Source of the DNA: Xestospongia muta
Taxonomy: Eukaryota; Porifera; Demospongiae; Haplosclerida; Petrosiidae
Length of the DNA: 64,000 bases
Assembly: GCA_963693285.1 (NCBI GenBank)
Contig: OY848926.1
Span: forward strand, 3,332,501 to 3,396,500
Direction: 5' to 3'
Shown piece by piece: positions 11,519-25,500 of this stretch. Position numbers and translations under genes: made by a program. Position 1 is the stretch's first letter, and each line of letters starts with the position of its first letter. The notes under the pieces were generated by a model. It saw only the letters and a program-made list of their open reading frames with translations. It searched no databases and was not told the DNA's origin.

Positions 11519-14500
11519 TGTGTGTGTGTGTGTGTGTACAGGTGTATGCAGGTATGTTTATAAATATTCATTTCAATTCCAATATTATTTTGTTTTCAGA
11601 CCCTTATTGTCTGATTGGTATCCTTGATAAAGAACACATTGAATCTAAAGCTGTTCGTAATCAAAATCTACAAGATTGGGAAGAGCAGCAACTTATTAGT
11701 AACATCTACAGATCTAGTGTAAAAGAGAAGACACTAGACCCAGAATGGAATGAAACATTTGAACTGTAAGTATAATGGCTATTAAAGCTTAGCACTAAAA
11801 TCTATACATAGGGATATTACTGATCCCCAAGATCAGTATCTGGTTATTGAACTATGGTAAGTGTACCATAAAATTGTCTTAATTTTTGAATTATTATAGG
11901 AATTCTGATAAAAGTCAGACAAGCAAAGTGAAGGGATTTGAGCTTTTCAGAAGACTATTTGCTAAAGATCATTTTTTGGGCAGAGTATTCATTTTGTTAC
12001 AGGTGCTTTATATTCTACTACTTATTATGTTCTACCATAGACTCATTGAATTTCTCATGCATAATTTTTAGGTTTAACCTCTGGCGCTATCTTTGTTTTG
12101 TCTTTACTTGAGTGATTATCTAAAATATTCTTGGCATGCTAATTTGTTACATAATAGTATACATTCTTTTTTATTGATTAGATGCAATTGACATAAATTC
12201 CTTTATATAATGACATAGTGGACATAATAATAATTTATGTAGTATGTGATATCATTTTATTTTTAGTATGCCCCTGTTGGTGGTGGAGAAATGACAATTG
12301 ATATATTGTCTCAATCTGGAAAACATTCACAGGGAAGACTAACAGTCAGGCTTGATGTTGCTAGAAAGAAGGTGAAATAAGAATGAGTGATTGAGTGATG
12401 TTATCTTATCTTTAGGAGGCTAAATCTGAACATGAAGTTCACTTATATTACAAGCAGTTACTGCAATGCATCATAGAAACAGAAAGTAAAAAAGTTAGTT
12501 TGTATTGTATTTTGTACCTAATTTATAGTTTGTTTGAATGTAGGACAGTCAAGAATATACTAGACATTGGAATGCCATTTTGCCACCCATTGCTGAAAAA
12601 CTATTGACTCAATATTCCTCTCTTCACCGCATTACTCCATTACAGCAATCTGCACTGTAAGTGTTATTAATTCATTACTAGATCCTCATCTATATAAACT
12701 CCACCCATTAATTATTAGTCGTTTCTGTGTCCTCTTGGACTATAATAAAGCGTATGCTATTGATGTAACTGCTTTATTGGACATACTACAAAATATACAG
12801 CACTATGAAGCTGAAATACCTGACTCAGAGAGAAGTATCAAAGGAATACCAGTACAGGATTTTACTGATGACACATCTGGACCTCCATCATGGGTATATA
12901 TTATACATGTAGTATGATTTCTGGCTCGTATGTGAGCTAAAAGAGCAAATGTTTGACATTATATAGTTGTATTATGATAAGAAAATGTAAAGGAAATACT
13001 TCACAACTGTAAATCCTTGCAGAATGTATAACCTGTAGCACATAATGTTACTAAATTATTATATCTGAGTTAAATAGATTGACCATATAGTATGATATAC
13101 ATTTACATACTTTACAATTTAACTTATAGCACTATATGATTACTTTGTGTGTTAAAAGTGTAACTTCTATTAGCAATGCATTTTATACATTCATATCACT
13201 TTGTTATAACATCCACACTTTTATTTTGAGACACTATCAAACATCTCTGTTACAGGTTATAACTCTAGTTCAAAATCTTAAAGATTTAGTTTCATATGTA
13301 GTAAACCTTGTGAAAGATCATTTGAATATTTTCAATCTGAAGTCAGATGATGGCATCAAGCAATTACAGAAACATATCCAGTAAGGCCACATCTATATAT
13401 TCTAATATAAGTGAATTTACTTGCCTGATATATGCTTTATATTGCAGTCCATAGACTATATATTATGTATAATTACATTGCCACACTACATTTCAATTTA
13501 TGCTACCTTTCTATTTCCATGTACCTTCAATACAGTAATTATTATAATCTTTTTAAAGAGTACTCTATGAAGTTTATCAGATTCGGATTTTTAAAGTTCG
13601 ACAACATCCAGAAGATCTAAATTATAAGTATCTATTGACATCAGCTATACAGGTACTATCAATGATGTTGTTACTATATTAGTATTTACATTAACTGGTT
13701 AGACTGCTGTTCCACAATGGATACTGATATTGTCAGGAAATCTAATGCCACCACATAGTGTAAGTGTAGTGTTATTATACAGTAAACACACCTCCATATA
13801 GGGTATTGAGGAAAATCTGCTTGCCTTTAAAGCGTTGTGTTCTCATTGTTTAAAACAATGTGAACGAGGATATAATAACATACATCCAGTTTTTATGGAG
13901 TAAGTATAAGATTGGACTCCACCAGTTTATCAGTAACTCTTACCTTTATTAGAGTAGGTGTGGACTATTTCTCTCCTTTCTTCACCTCTTTGGATAAAAT
14001 GGTTAGTCCTATCTAACTTCACATTTCCTAACTCTGTACGTATTTAGCTGCATAGTGAGATTGAGAGTCAATTTAGATTTGAAGAAGACAATGAGGATAT
14101 TGTTCTTGTTACATATGAAATTTATCGAATTTTTCAAGAACTGGTTGTATTTGCTAACAATGTTAAATCTGAGTAAGTTTGGACAGATTTAGTCATAATA
14201 TATATAAATTTATTTATTCTATCATTCCTGTATTCATTTATCTTTTTATTCATTTATTTATATACCTAGGTTTTTAATAAAGATGCAAATTCCTAAGCTT
14301 GCAATTATTTCCTACCATCTTTGGTTCAGACCTTTTCTTTCAAAGTGGATGCATCTTGCACAATCTAAAGCTAAAGAGAGGCTGTTAAAAGCTGTTGAAT
14401 TAGACACTATTGTCAAGTATACAGACAGAGCATCTTTTTCATCCTCTGCTGTAGATGCTCATGCCTTCTTCCTGCAAGTATGAGAAATTTAATTTAGGCT

Positions 14501-16392
14501 TTTTATCATCTTTACTATACTAGGTAATTTCCTTCTGGAATGATGTAAAGTGGCCAGACAGGGAACAGTCTATAGGTTACTTTGTTGCAGTTGTACAGGT
14601 ACACATCATTATGAATATATCAGAAAAGATCTACCCTTTAGAACCTGTGTGAATTGTCTATTTACTATGCTGAGCTGATGTTTGACAAAGTTCAACCTGA
14701 TTATTATATTGATGAAGATGGACATTTCATAGTCACTGACAAAGTAAATAACACTAGTACAAAATGTGTGTTATGATCTGATGATTTTTTAGCTTTGCAT
14801 CACTCTTAACAACATCCATCATGTTGAGCAAGTGTTGCAAAATAGTGAAACTGAGTTGGATTTACCTGCTTACTATAAATGGTTGGATGAAGAAAAAACT
14901 GTTGAGGGATCAAAGCTAAGTGAACATGCTCGTACTTTGATTCTTGATGTATTGGATAATGCTGATAAAGACATGTTTAACAAAATTGATTCAATAGTGA
15001 AGATTATCAAGGAAAAGGTGTGGTACATATATTGTATATAGATATAGAAACATTGTCTCTCTAGTTGTCACCAAGTATATTGGCTTTTTTACCTGATATT
15101 ATGGAAGCTAGTGAAGATATGCCTTCAGACAAAGTTAGTTAAGTCAGGTGATGTCACTCAATAATATCAATACTGTGTGTTAGGTATTAGAGCCATTATT
15201 GGACTATATCGCTACTAATATGGGTAAACTGGGACAAGCATTATTGACTCCAATTTTCCTAAGGTACCAAATAATTATCATATTTCTATACATTACTGTT
15301 ACCATTTTCATATTAGTATTATGAAGGACATATGGCTTGATATTGTCAATGAGTTGAAGGAAGAATATATCAAGTTGTCACAGAAATCAACTGTTAATCG
15401 TTATCTTTATAAACGCTTGATGATAACTCTAGTTACACTTGGTGACTTCTTTGAAGCTGATGGAAATGGATTATCACGTACTCAACTGGAGACAGAGGAT
15501 TACATAGTGAGTGACTAAACTTATGACATGTAATAAGTTTCTTTGCAGACCTTGTTGGATGATCTTAGTTTTTCTGTGTTATCAACAGAAGATAATATAA
15601 AGAAATTCTGTCGTGATTTAGTAAAACAACAGGTATTGAAGTATTATTATACTTGCACAATAATACTTATACATATTTTAAAGGTTGTTTCAAAGGATCA
15701 ATTTGGTGTCCTTCATATAAGTCATATTTATGACTCTACAAAGAAGGCATTAGTAGTTGAAATATTGTCTGCTGAGCATATACCTGGTCTAGATCGTAGT
15801 GGTAAGTTGATTAATCTTGTATAATATCACTAATAATGATTTAGGGAAAAGTGACCCTTATGTCAAGCTGTATCTACTACCATCAATAATATTTACTGCT
15901 GTTAAACACAAAGCCCTCAAGACCACTGTGCAGAAGAAAACATTAGATCCAATCTTCAATGAGACATTTGAATTGTAAGCTCCAACGTTTTTATCTCTAC
16001 AAGATATGTAAAGACAAAAATTCTACAGTAATTATACAAAATAATATTATTACTAATGTTATATAATTAGGACTGCTGATCCCTCACAACTCAAACAAGA
16101 TGGTGCTATTCTTCTTCTTGCTATGTACGATCATGATACATTTGGTAGTGATGACCTTGCTGGTATATGTGTTGTACCTTGTAATACAACACCTCTGGAA
16201 GGAGATGAACGTAAAATGGAACACTTAAACCTCTTTCACTATCAGTACACTCTTGCATTTAAAGAACTAGAGAACAGGATTACTGAACCTATGGCTCACA
16301 AATTTATGAAAAGTATTAAAAAATTCAAGAGAGAAACCCATGTTGGACATTCATTTCATTTCAGTTCTCATTTTCATCGATCTCACAAATAA
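10311..16392 (+). CDS. Munc13-4/BAIAP3-like C2-MUN-C2 protein, copy 1
   Basis: Members of this family (UNC13D, BAIAP3) prime secretory granules for fusion: the MUN domain acts on syntaxin/SNAREs and the two C2 domains sense Ca2+ and bind phospholipid. 31 exons: 10311-10369, 10457-10529, 10662-10727, 10793-10891, 11038-11103, 11154-11181, 11237-11275, 11600-11765, 11812-11856, 11900-12002, 12267-12371, 12416-12493, 12544-12656, 12719-12893, 13256-13380, 13559-13652, 13703-13759, 13802-13899, 13953-14001, 14048-14172, 14270-14477, 14524-14598, 14642-14743, 14793-15017, 15065-15133, 15184-15263, 15317-15506, 15549-15632, 15684-15801, 15845-15974, 16071-16392. Total 3366 nt, 1121 residues, all phases closing (human UNC13D about 1090). 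C2A spans about residues 122-283 ([21 protein letters not shown]); MUN about 300-930; C2B from about 933, with [13 protein letters not shown] and [12 protein letters not shown], so all five loop aspartates expected for Ca2+ binding are present. The tail LENRITEP...FMKSIKK matches the end of the family. Unique histidine-rich last residues ([11 protein letters not shown]). Confidence 0.88.
10531..10571. repeat. (TA)n(GA)n microsatellite
   Basis: Compound TA then GA dinucleotide run at the start of intron 2 of the first C2-MUN-C2 gene. Confidence 0.9.
11423..11537. repeat. (TG)n microsatellite
   Basis: About 115 bp of TG with a few TT breaks in intron 7 (11276-11599) of the first C2-MUN-C2 gene. 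It opens long spurious frames (poly Cys-Val on one strand, His-Thr on the other) that should not be annotated. Confidence 0.95.
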
Positions 16393-17795
16393 TAAAATTG
16401 TGACACACATGCTTCATGCCGTTTTTGCATTATCTTTTGTCTTCTAAAAAATTTGTAATAATTGTTTGTTTCTGTGTTTACATGTAGGGGTTTTCGAAAA
16501 TTTACAGTTCTACATGAGAATATAGATACTAGAATTATAATTATACTAGCTAGTTGGATAAATGGATGGGACTGACCAGTCAATCTGGCTAGCATTAGAA
16601 TACTGATGTGTCATTGATTATCCCAGGACAATCCTGGCATAGTAATCAGAGTCATAGCCCTTGTATCAAAGTATCCTAGAGTACTGTTGTTACTATTGTA
16701 TATTCTATTATAATCCTAAAATGATCATTTCAGCAATAACACTTGCTTCAAAGTATCCTAGCTATAATACTGGTGTTACTGTGGCTATCCCAGGACAATC
16801 TTGGGATGGTCATCGGAGTCACAACCTTTGTGTCAGTCTGTTGAAGATTACTAGAGTTGTTACTATGACTATATTCTAGTATTTTGTATTGTTCTATTCA
16901 CGTATGCAAATAACAATACCAATTTAACTTTACATATATATGATAACAAACCTCATGTACCTGAATAAAATCTTTAGGCTTTAGGATATAAGACACATTT
17001 TCTAAACAATAAATTGCAGTATTAGAACCTATAGTATCTGGGATGTAGACCAGCTATCATCAAGTGGTAATGGTAGCTAGCATTTTACCCATTCAGGGCT
17101 ATCCATGACCTGCTCACTACATACGTTCTTAGTAACAGCTATAAATACACGCTGATATAATTCAATACAACAACAAGGAAACATTTCAGTACAAAATGGT
17201 CACAAGTGTAGTTATTAAAACAGAACTGAGCCTTTCTAAGAAAAGAAACAACAATGCTATGTACTTACATAATTAATAACTTTCCTCAGTACATAATTAA
17301 TCCAAAACAAAGTACAACTAGTCATAACTAGTATAAACCCAATACAGATACTATTTCAATTGAACTAACCTGGTTAATCAGTTGAAATAGTATTCATCTC
17401 TTGCTCATAGTTTTATTTCAGGGCAATAAATTATAAAATATAAAGATTACTTTTTGGATTCTGATCTAGTTGTCTTTATGACTAGTTTTGGCTTTGCATT
17501 GTGTAAATCAATATTAGTCTTACATCATATTGATGGAGTTATGGTAACAAATTAAGGACCTCAGTTGAAATGACAAAAATGCTATTTAAGTGTAACCAAT
17601 TAATTTAATAATCTATAGAAGTTTCAATATATAATATGTTCTGATCTCTAATCAGATCAGTAGTTTAATTGACAGTGTTAACATAATATCATTTTTTATA
17701 ATCATAATAATTCTAAAGGAAAATTCAAGTAAAAATCAACATTAAAGTTTATCTAATAATACAGAAAAGGTAGCAAACTATTTTGATTCCTATAA
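16393..17795. other. Intergenic region, with imperfect repeats
   Basis: I see no gene. Two features stand out: an imperfect direct repeat beginning ATCCCAGGACAATC at about 16621 and 16789 (each followed by a similar GTCAT/AATCAGAGTCA stretch), and an imperfect hairpin at 17346-17391 whose outer arms ATACTATTTCAA / TTGAAATAGTAT are perfect over 12 nt and imperfect over 23. Both could be remains of small transposons. Confidence 0.55.
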
Positions 17796-18522
17796 TATAT
17801 ATATATAGTATAACCAGGCCACCACAATATAATGAATCCCTCCTATACCTCTTGTATAAAGTATAATTTATTAAACAAAAAGTGGTTACATAATCAACAG
17901 TCATAAAATTACTTAGTCTTAGTAACATTGATTCCCACTTTGGTACATGGACATATATACATATTAGGAGTTAACATTTTGGCACATAGATATTTTGACA
18001 TGATATTTTGTGAGTTGACATTGCAAGAATGGATGTTGTGGGAGTTGACATTCTGGATTAAACTTCCTGGGTCCTACTAATCCATATTTCCTCACTATGC
18101 TACTGTTCTCTCCCTCCCCACCTCATTTTGACAGTTTATAATTATATGTCACACTAAACTCATCCTTTAGTTAACTATTTGAATACTTTTTCTTCGCAAT
18201 CTTTCATGATGAAAATTCTTGAGCTGATCTTGTAAATAAGTAGCACCATAACAATGAAACATCTTAGTTGATGGAATTTAATTACATGCTATTTGTACTC
18301 ACTGTGGCAATAAAAGTGCTACCTGTTTCTTTTCATTTGAAAGTATCTCCACTATCAGTAGTACACACTTCTGTACAGTGGCTAGTGGAATCTGATTCTT
18401 TCTAAATTACAATTTATATTTATTTACATACAAATTAGTTTTATAATTATTATTCATTACTTTCCCGTTGATTCGCATATCTGGTGAAAATACGATTACT
18501 TGCTCCTTGAAGCACCTCGACA

Positions 18523-19491
18523 CATAGGCGGCTGCAGAACTGCAACTCCACCCGGGCAGAAAAAGGGGTGCGGTCCACATTGGGGTGTGGTTAAGTTTAT
18601 TTATTAATATTATTAATGTGAAAGGAGCTACTGTTTTTATGAGTCTGTGAAAACTTTAAAACTAGTTCGTCAAGAATGTCCCAAAGTTTGCTAGACACAT
18701 CTCTTTCGATGTGCAGTAGAGCCAAGTTACAGAGATGTTCCTGCGTGTTTCCAATCACAGAAACCACTGTACGTTAGACATCTATCAGCATTAACTCCAA
18801 AAAAACAGCAAGAAAAACAGAATACACAATCTCTCTCTACTGAATACTCGATCCATGGAAATATCTGATACCAGCTTGATTGGAAGGACCTTTTAACTGT
18901 CCCATACATCTTAGAAGGAAAGGTAATGCCTTCAGGCTGAACTGGTCTGTCACTTTTATTCTTTGCTATATCCCTGGAAAGACTAGTAGAAGGAAGTGCA
19001 TCAAGTACTGTAGCAACTTCATTTGATGATCCTCTCTCAATGTGTTCAACTACAGGGGTAGATAAACTAAAATGAAGTCATAAAATCACTGCAATTTTAG
19101 ACATGGAAGATGTACTGTATGATTTTTCATACTGTGTGACAGTGACCTTGTGCTCCTGTGCATCAGTGCATGCTGTGCTTGAATCTTGATCATGCAACAT
19201 GCAACATGCTCCAGGCTTGTTTGTACAAGTTATTCTTACTATCAGTATCTTCCTCTTGGGAATCTGTTATCCTCAACCTCTTAGTAGTCAGTGTGGTGTT
19301 GTTAATAAAAGAGAGTAAGGAAGCCTGACGTTTAGCCATAATAACTTTGAGGGTACTAATATTGTAATAACAAACACTTATTATTATGTAAATTATGAAG
19401 TAATAACATGTGTTCAGGGTATTATTTAGAATTGCTTGGTCAAGTCAACCCGGTCATTGCCCGTGTATGCCCGGGCCTGCAGCCGCCTATG
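18523..19491. mobile_element. hAT-like DNA transposon, 969 bp, decayed
   Basis: The element has perfect 15-bp terminal inverted repeats, CATAGGCGGCTGCAG at 18523-18537 and its complement at 19477-19491, flanked by an 8-bp target duplication CCTCGACA (18515-18522 and 19492-19499). The other copy of the segmental duplication has one uninterrupted CACGACA at the same point (near 31975-31982), which is the empty site. An 8-bp duplication is the mark of the hAT superfamily. Inside is a minus-strand remnant with a TTF-type zinc finger; the dimerisation domain and full DDE core are absent, so it needs a transposase from elsewhere. Confidence 0.9.
18690..18909 (-). pseudogene. TTF-type zinc-finger transposase fragment
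   Basis: On the minus strand the frame reads RSFQSSWYQIFPWIEYS, then CVFCFSCCFFG, then SGFCDWKHAG. This is the pattern of the TTF zinc finger found at the N-terminus of hAT transposases and of ZMYM1-like proteins (FQ..W....PWLEYS, AFCF.C..F, TGF.DWK). Only about 60 residues are readable and no downstream transposase core follows. It lies wholly inside the 969-bp hAT-like element and is presumed dead. Confidence 0.75.
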
Positions 19492-19560
19492 CCTCGACAA
19501 CCGCTGTAAAAGCAGATTTTACAGACCTTTCTGATACATGACGTGATCATTGACTTCAAA

Positions 19561-22500
19561 ATGAAAAAACTGAATCTACGAAAACAATCGATGTTAAAGA
19601 TGGGCGATCATGTTCACAAGTCAGTTTGTTTTAAATACTATCTATCTATCTACCTACCTCTATATATATTATATATGTGTGTGTGCGTGTGTGTACATAG
19701 GTATGTACGTATGTGTAATGCTTAGGGTGTCTGTTTATTATTGATTTATCTCATCTTCTTTGCCAGATTTGACAGCGATCATCTTCTAAATGATCATGAT
19801 CATGATAGTACTATACTTTCATCTATTGATGGATCACCAATTGAAGAAGTATATAAAAATCTATATTATATTATCTGTAATAAGAGTGGTAAATAACCAA
19901 TGTAATCCAAAAGCATTTTTGAATTAGATTGTATTCGATTCGTTTTTATATTTTAAATACACTAATATTTGGTTAGCATTGTAATCTTTCAAATTCAATT
20001 ACAGGCCAACCAGGACAGTATGAAGGATCTTAGTTGTGATAGTGATGTTACCTTCCATGAACCCTCATCAAGTCAGGTCAAGTATAGTTAGAACTTGATA
20101 CTGTATTCTTGATACTAGATATTCACTTTGTGTGCATTTTGTAGATTGAGGATGTGTGTTGTGATACACTCAAGTTATATTATGATCTAGAGCTGCTACA
20201 TAGTGACCAGGATAACAAGGCAACATTTGATTACATTAAACAAGTAAACAATTATTTTTATAACTTTGTTTGCTATTAATATCTAATAAGTGTTGTTTTT
20301 GTGTCTGACTTTGTTCAGTAGTAGAAAATTATAAATTAATCATTCTAAATGTAACTTTTAAATTCAATCCAGTTAGTATTCTAGTGTTGTAATTTATTGC
20401 TTAATAATTCTATTAGGTTTTTAATACAACAGAAGAAAAATTTGCCTCATTAGATGAAATTGCAAGAAAAAATGTAGCTACCAAAGTAAGATAGAATATG
20501 TCTCAATTCTTTATTAAATATATTTTTATAGGAGAGAGCACTAATCTTGAAATGTAAAAGTAAGTTTATAGGTTCATTACAAGTGTTGTGTCACATATAC
20601 AATCTTTCTTTAGTTATTAAAGCAAATGGGTTACCAGCAAAAAATACTAATGGTATGTATATTACTACAGTACAGACATGCATATGTTGACATGCAGACA
20701 TGTTGAATAATCTTTATGTGTGTATAGGCATCAAAAATAACATTGTTTTACAAGTTTTGTGTGTGTTTCATTATGGATATTAAGGGATGATTAAAATTGC
20801 TAACATTCACCGCTAGCCTATGTATATGAAATTCATGGTCAGGAATAATTATCCACATATTTATGTCCATTTCATGATCAAAATGGTGGCTGTCATCTTT
20901 CATATGAACAATTGCAACTTTTTAAATTTATGAAACAATCTTTTCAACATTGATCCAAAATTGATCCAAAATTAAAAATGAATAAGAGACTACCCCTAAA
21001 CCTTACTCTGACAAGCCTGGATGTTACTGGCTCACCTCATTTGTATGGTAGTGCTAAAGGCAAATGATTTGTAAAAATATCATGTTATAATATGTCATTG
21101 CAGAATTTAGTCATAGTTATACATATCATAGTATCTTTAATGTTGTTGGATGATATCGAAAGTAATCCAGCTGGGTCTGCAATAGAAGAGAAAGGAGCAA
21201 TGGAGAAACAAAATATTCAGACAAAAAACCTTTCAATTAATGCAAAAATCAATCTAGGAAAGAAGTATCACAAGCTTTAGTGTTAACCCAGAACATTAGA
21301 AGTGTTATTGAATGCATGATAACTAATAATATTGGATGCCAATTTATTTATCTTTTATTTTCATAATTAACATATAAGTCTGTTAGTGTGGTACTGAAGG
21401 ATTGTCCAAACTTGTTCTCCAATCATTAGTCTAAAACATGTCCAGAAATGCATACAATACATTTACAATGTTTGATCATTACACAGATTTCCCTATACAT
21501 GAATAAATGGACACTACCAGGAATGAACATTTTGTAGCAAAAAGTTCTATTGAGTATAAAATAGCTTGTGTCATTTTGTATCTGTTAGTTAAGCATACTG
21601 AACTACGTATGCTGTAATAGTGAATATGATATTTCAATCCAAAATTGTGATAGCAAATTGCCATTAACTAAAAATTGATCTGAACACTGTACTAAATAAA
21701 TAGGAGAACCACTAAACTTTAATTGAATATGCCCTAGTCATGTTTGACTATACTCTAAAATTATATTGTCATCACACTATCATCATTATGTTCAAATTGA
21801 TTCATAAGTCTTTACTTTTTCTTTTTGTACTATAATAATGACATCCTTAAGTAGTACTTGGTAAATCCATTACATTGCTAATGAAAATTGTGTGTCATTT
21901 AAGCTCCAGGGTGATGACTTAGGGTTATGGCACACAATAATAATTTGTGACCATGAATTTCAATATATTATATATATGTAGAATCTGTGTGTCTGTAAAT
22001 TCACTGTACATTATCTATTTTGAAGCATTAGAAGTTAGTTCATTTATCTTTAAATAGTCTTATGACAATAAATATCATCTACTTAGTAGCAAGTCTCATC
22101 ACTTGAATTATGTGACAAATGAACACATAAATCTTTTACTTTTACTGCAATATGTCTGCTTATATTTAACAACCAATTCTGTTCATTAATTCTGTGTTTC
22201 TGAAAGGATATGCATGTATGTGTGCTCAAGTATATGTATGTACATGTGTGAATGTATGTGTGAAAATAATCTTAATTCCAGTATAATGAAGATAATTCTA
22301 TTTTCAGATCCCTATTGTCTACTTGCTGTCCTTGATAAAAAGCAATTTGACTCTATGGTAGTTCATCGTAATTTTCTTGATTGGAAGGAACAACAACACA
22401 TTAGTAACATCTACAGATCTAGTGTAAAAGAGAAGACACTAGACCCAGAATGGAATGAAACATTTGAACTGTAAGTATATTGGCTATTAAAGCTTAGTTC

Positions 22501-25500
22501 TAACATTTATATACAGAGATATTACTGATGCACAGGATCAATATCTGGTTATTGAATTATGGTAAGTGCACTGTAAAATTGTCTTAACTTTGTAATTATT
22601 ATAGGAACTCTGACAAAACTCACAAAGACAAACCAAAGGGATTCATAAGATTAGTTTCTGATTCTAATAAAGATTATTTTTTGGGCAGAGCAGTCTTTTT
22701 ATTACAGGTGCTCTTTGTTCTCTGGCCTATAACTATAATCTGCCAACGACACTTGTATAATCCTATCTTTAGCTTCAACTACTGACAAAATTTCTAATAT
22801 CTGTTAGAACTAAGTTCCCTTCTTAGACTGCCCCATACTAAAATATTATTGGCATTCCACATTCCTCTATGTAGACATGATATGTATAGTATATAGTCAC
22901 CTTTTATGGAGTATTTTATACTTTTAGCATGTCCCTGTTGGTGGTGGAGAAAGGATATTTGATGTATTGTCTCGCTCTGGAAAACATTCTCGAGGAACAC
23001 TAACAGTCTGGTTAGATATTGCAAAGAAGAAGGTTATAAATGTATTAATGAGAGGGAGTGATCTTATGTATTTTTAGGAGGCTAAATCTGAACATGAAGT
23101 TCACTCCTGTTACAAGCAGTTACTACAGTGCATCATGGAAGCAGAAAGTAAAAAAGTTAGTTTGTATTGTATTTTGTACCTAGTTTATAGTCTGTTTGAA
23201 TGTAGGACAGTCAAGAATATACTAGACATTGGAATGCCATTTTGCCACCCATTGCTGAAAAACTATTGATTCATTATTCCTCTCTTCACCGCATTACTCC
23301 ATTACAGCAATCCACAATGTAAGTGTTATTAATATTATTACTGGATCCTCATCTATATAAACTCCGCCCATTGATTATTAGTCGTTTCTGTGTCCTCTTG
23401 GATTATAATAAAGCATTTGCTATTGATATAACTGCTTTATTGGACATACTACAAAATATACAGCACTATGAAGCTGAAATACCGGACTCAGAGAGAAGCA
23501 TCAAAGGAACACCAGTACAGGATTTTACTGATGATACTCCATCATGGGTATGTATTTTTGCATGTACACAAGTCATTTGTTTAAAAAAATGAAGTAGAAT
23601 GTAGAGATAGGTATGGTTAGCCTATTGCTAGGAATGCAAACAAGATATTAGGGATTACATTTTTATCATCCCTACATGATAAAATGGTTACAGATAGAAT
23701 GCACTTGTATATATAAGTCAACCTAGATTGTGGTGGCAAAATGGTTGCTGAAGCATTCTAAATAATGCTCACATATAACAATACTTGTACTATGTTTTTA
23801 ATCATGTTGTCTCAGTCACTGAGTGAAATAATAGTCAACAAAGGTTTTGTCTTAACTACAAAGAAGATCAAAGAAATTCAATGTTTACTAAATTTATAAT
23901 ATTATATTTAACATGTGATTCAGTCACTTTTTTATTGTCATAATAAGAACACTACATAGTATTGAGAGGTTCTGATTAATTATATTGACCAGATACTTGA
24001 ATCTTTTTTGCCAGTACATTTCAATAGACATTCTGGGTAATCCCTACATTGACAGTGCTACCCTCTGCCTTTTTCTACATTTAATCACTTTGTTTATATC
24101 ACTTTAAATAGTACACACACTTGTATTTGTGACATTTATTTTATATAGGTTCTAACTCTCATTGAAAATCTTAAAGAGTTAGTTTCATATATAATGGACC
24201 TAGTGAAAGATCACTTGAATATGTTTAATCTGAAGTCAGACAATGGCATTAACAAATTGCAGAAACATCTCCAGTAAGGCCACATCTATATACATAATTG
24301 CATTTCTTGCCTGGTATATTATACATGTTGCAGTCCATGACTATATGTTATGTGTAATTATGTTACTACACTATATTTCAATTTGTGCTACCTTTCTATT
24401 TCCATGTACCTTCATTATAGTAATTATTATAATCTTATTTTAAGAGTACTCTATGAAGTTTACCAGATTCGGCTTTTTAAAGTTCGACAACATCCAGATC
24501 TAAATTATAAGTATCTATTGACATCAGCTATACAGGTACTATCAATGATGTTGTTACTATATTAGTATTTACTTTAACTGGTTAGACTGCTGTTCCACAA
24601 TGGAAACTTACATTGTCAGGAAATCTAATGCCACCACATAGTGTAAGTGTAATGTTATTATACAATAAACACACCTCCATAACTATATATAGGGTATTAA
24701 GGAAAATTTGCTTGCCTTTAAAGCATTGTGTTCTCATTGTTTAAAACAATGTGAACAAGGATATAATAAAATCCATCCTGTCTTTATGGAGTAAGTAGAA
24801 CCTCAAACCTCAAGTCATAATTTTATCATCCTTCATTAGAATAGATGTGGACTATTTCTCTCCTTTCTTCACCTCTTTGGATAAACTGGTTAGTCCTATC
24901 TAACTTCACATTTCCTAACTCTGTACATAGCTACATAGTGAGATTGAGAGTCGATTTGAATTTGAAGAAGACAATCCAGATATTATTCTTGTTACATATC
25001 AAATTTATCAAATTTTTCAAGAACTGTTTCAATTGGCTAACAATGTTAATTCTGAGTAAGTCTTGCTGCCAATATATTGAATACAACACATTCTTTGGTT
25101 GTAATATTCATCCAGCTATTCAATGTACAAATTATTCAGTTATTTTAACAATCAATTTGTATCTTACATGGGATAAATTATTATGGAATGTAGAATTCAT
25201 GTCAGTTACTCATTGTAAACTTTTTTGGTATGTTATATTGTTACAAAGCAACAAATTATAGAGTAAGTAATTCTCATGAATTTTGGATTGCATAATATTC
25301 CACACATGTAGCTACAAATTAGTTGTTTAAATAACATATTAGTTTTTACAGTGATATGTATTTATCTATTCAAACATTCCATGTATTCACATTATTTAAT
25401 AATATACCTAGGTTTTTAAGAAAGCAAAAAGTTGATAAGCTTGAAATTATCTCCTACCAGCTTTGGTTCAAACGTTTTCTTTTGAAGTGGATACATCTTG

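Noticed and set aside
11353..11627. Long His-Thr and Cys-Val frames
   Set aside because: Produced by the TG dinucleotide run in an intron of copy 1.
17346..17391. Hairpin considered as a microRNA precursor
   Set aside because: Arms are short and imperfect, and sponge precursors are usually longer; more likely a small transposon remnant.
21479..21664. Minus-strand frame conserved in both duplicates (also 33967-34152)
   Set aside because: Lies in intron 7; conservation is explained by the segmental duplication, and the sequence has no protein-like pattern.
24845..25261. 138-codon plus-strand frame in copy 2
   Set aside because: Runs across exons 19 and 20 in the wrong frame and into an intron; shadow of the C2-MUN-C2 gene.
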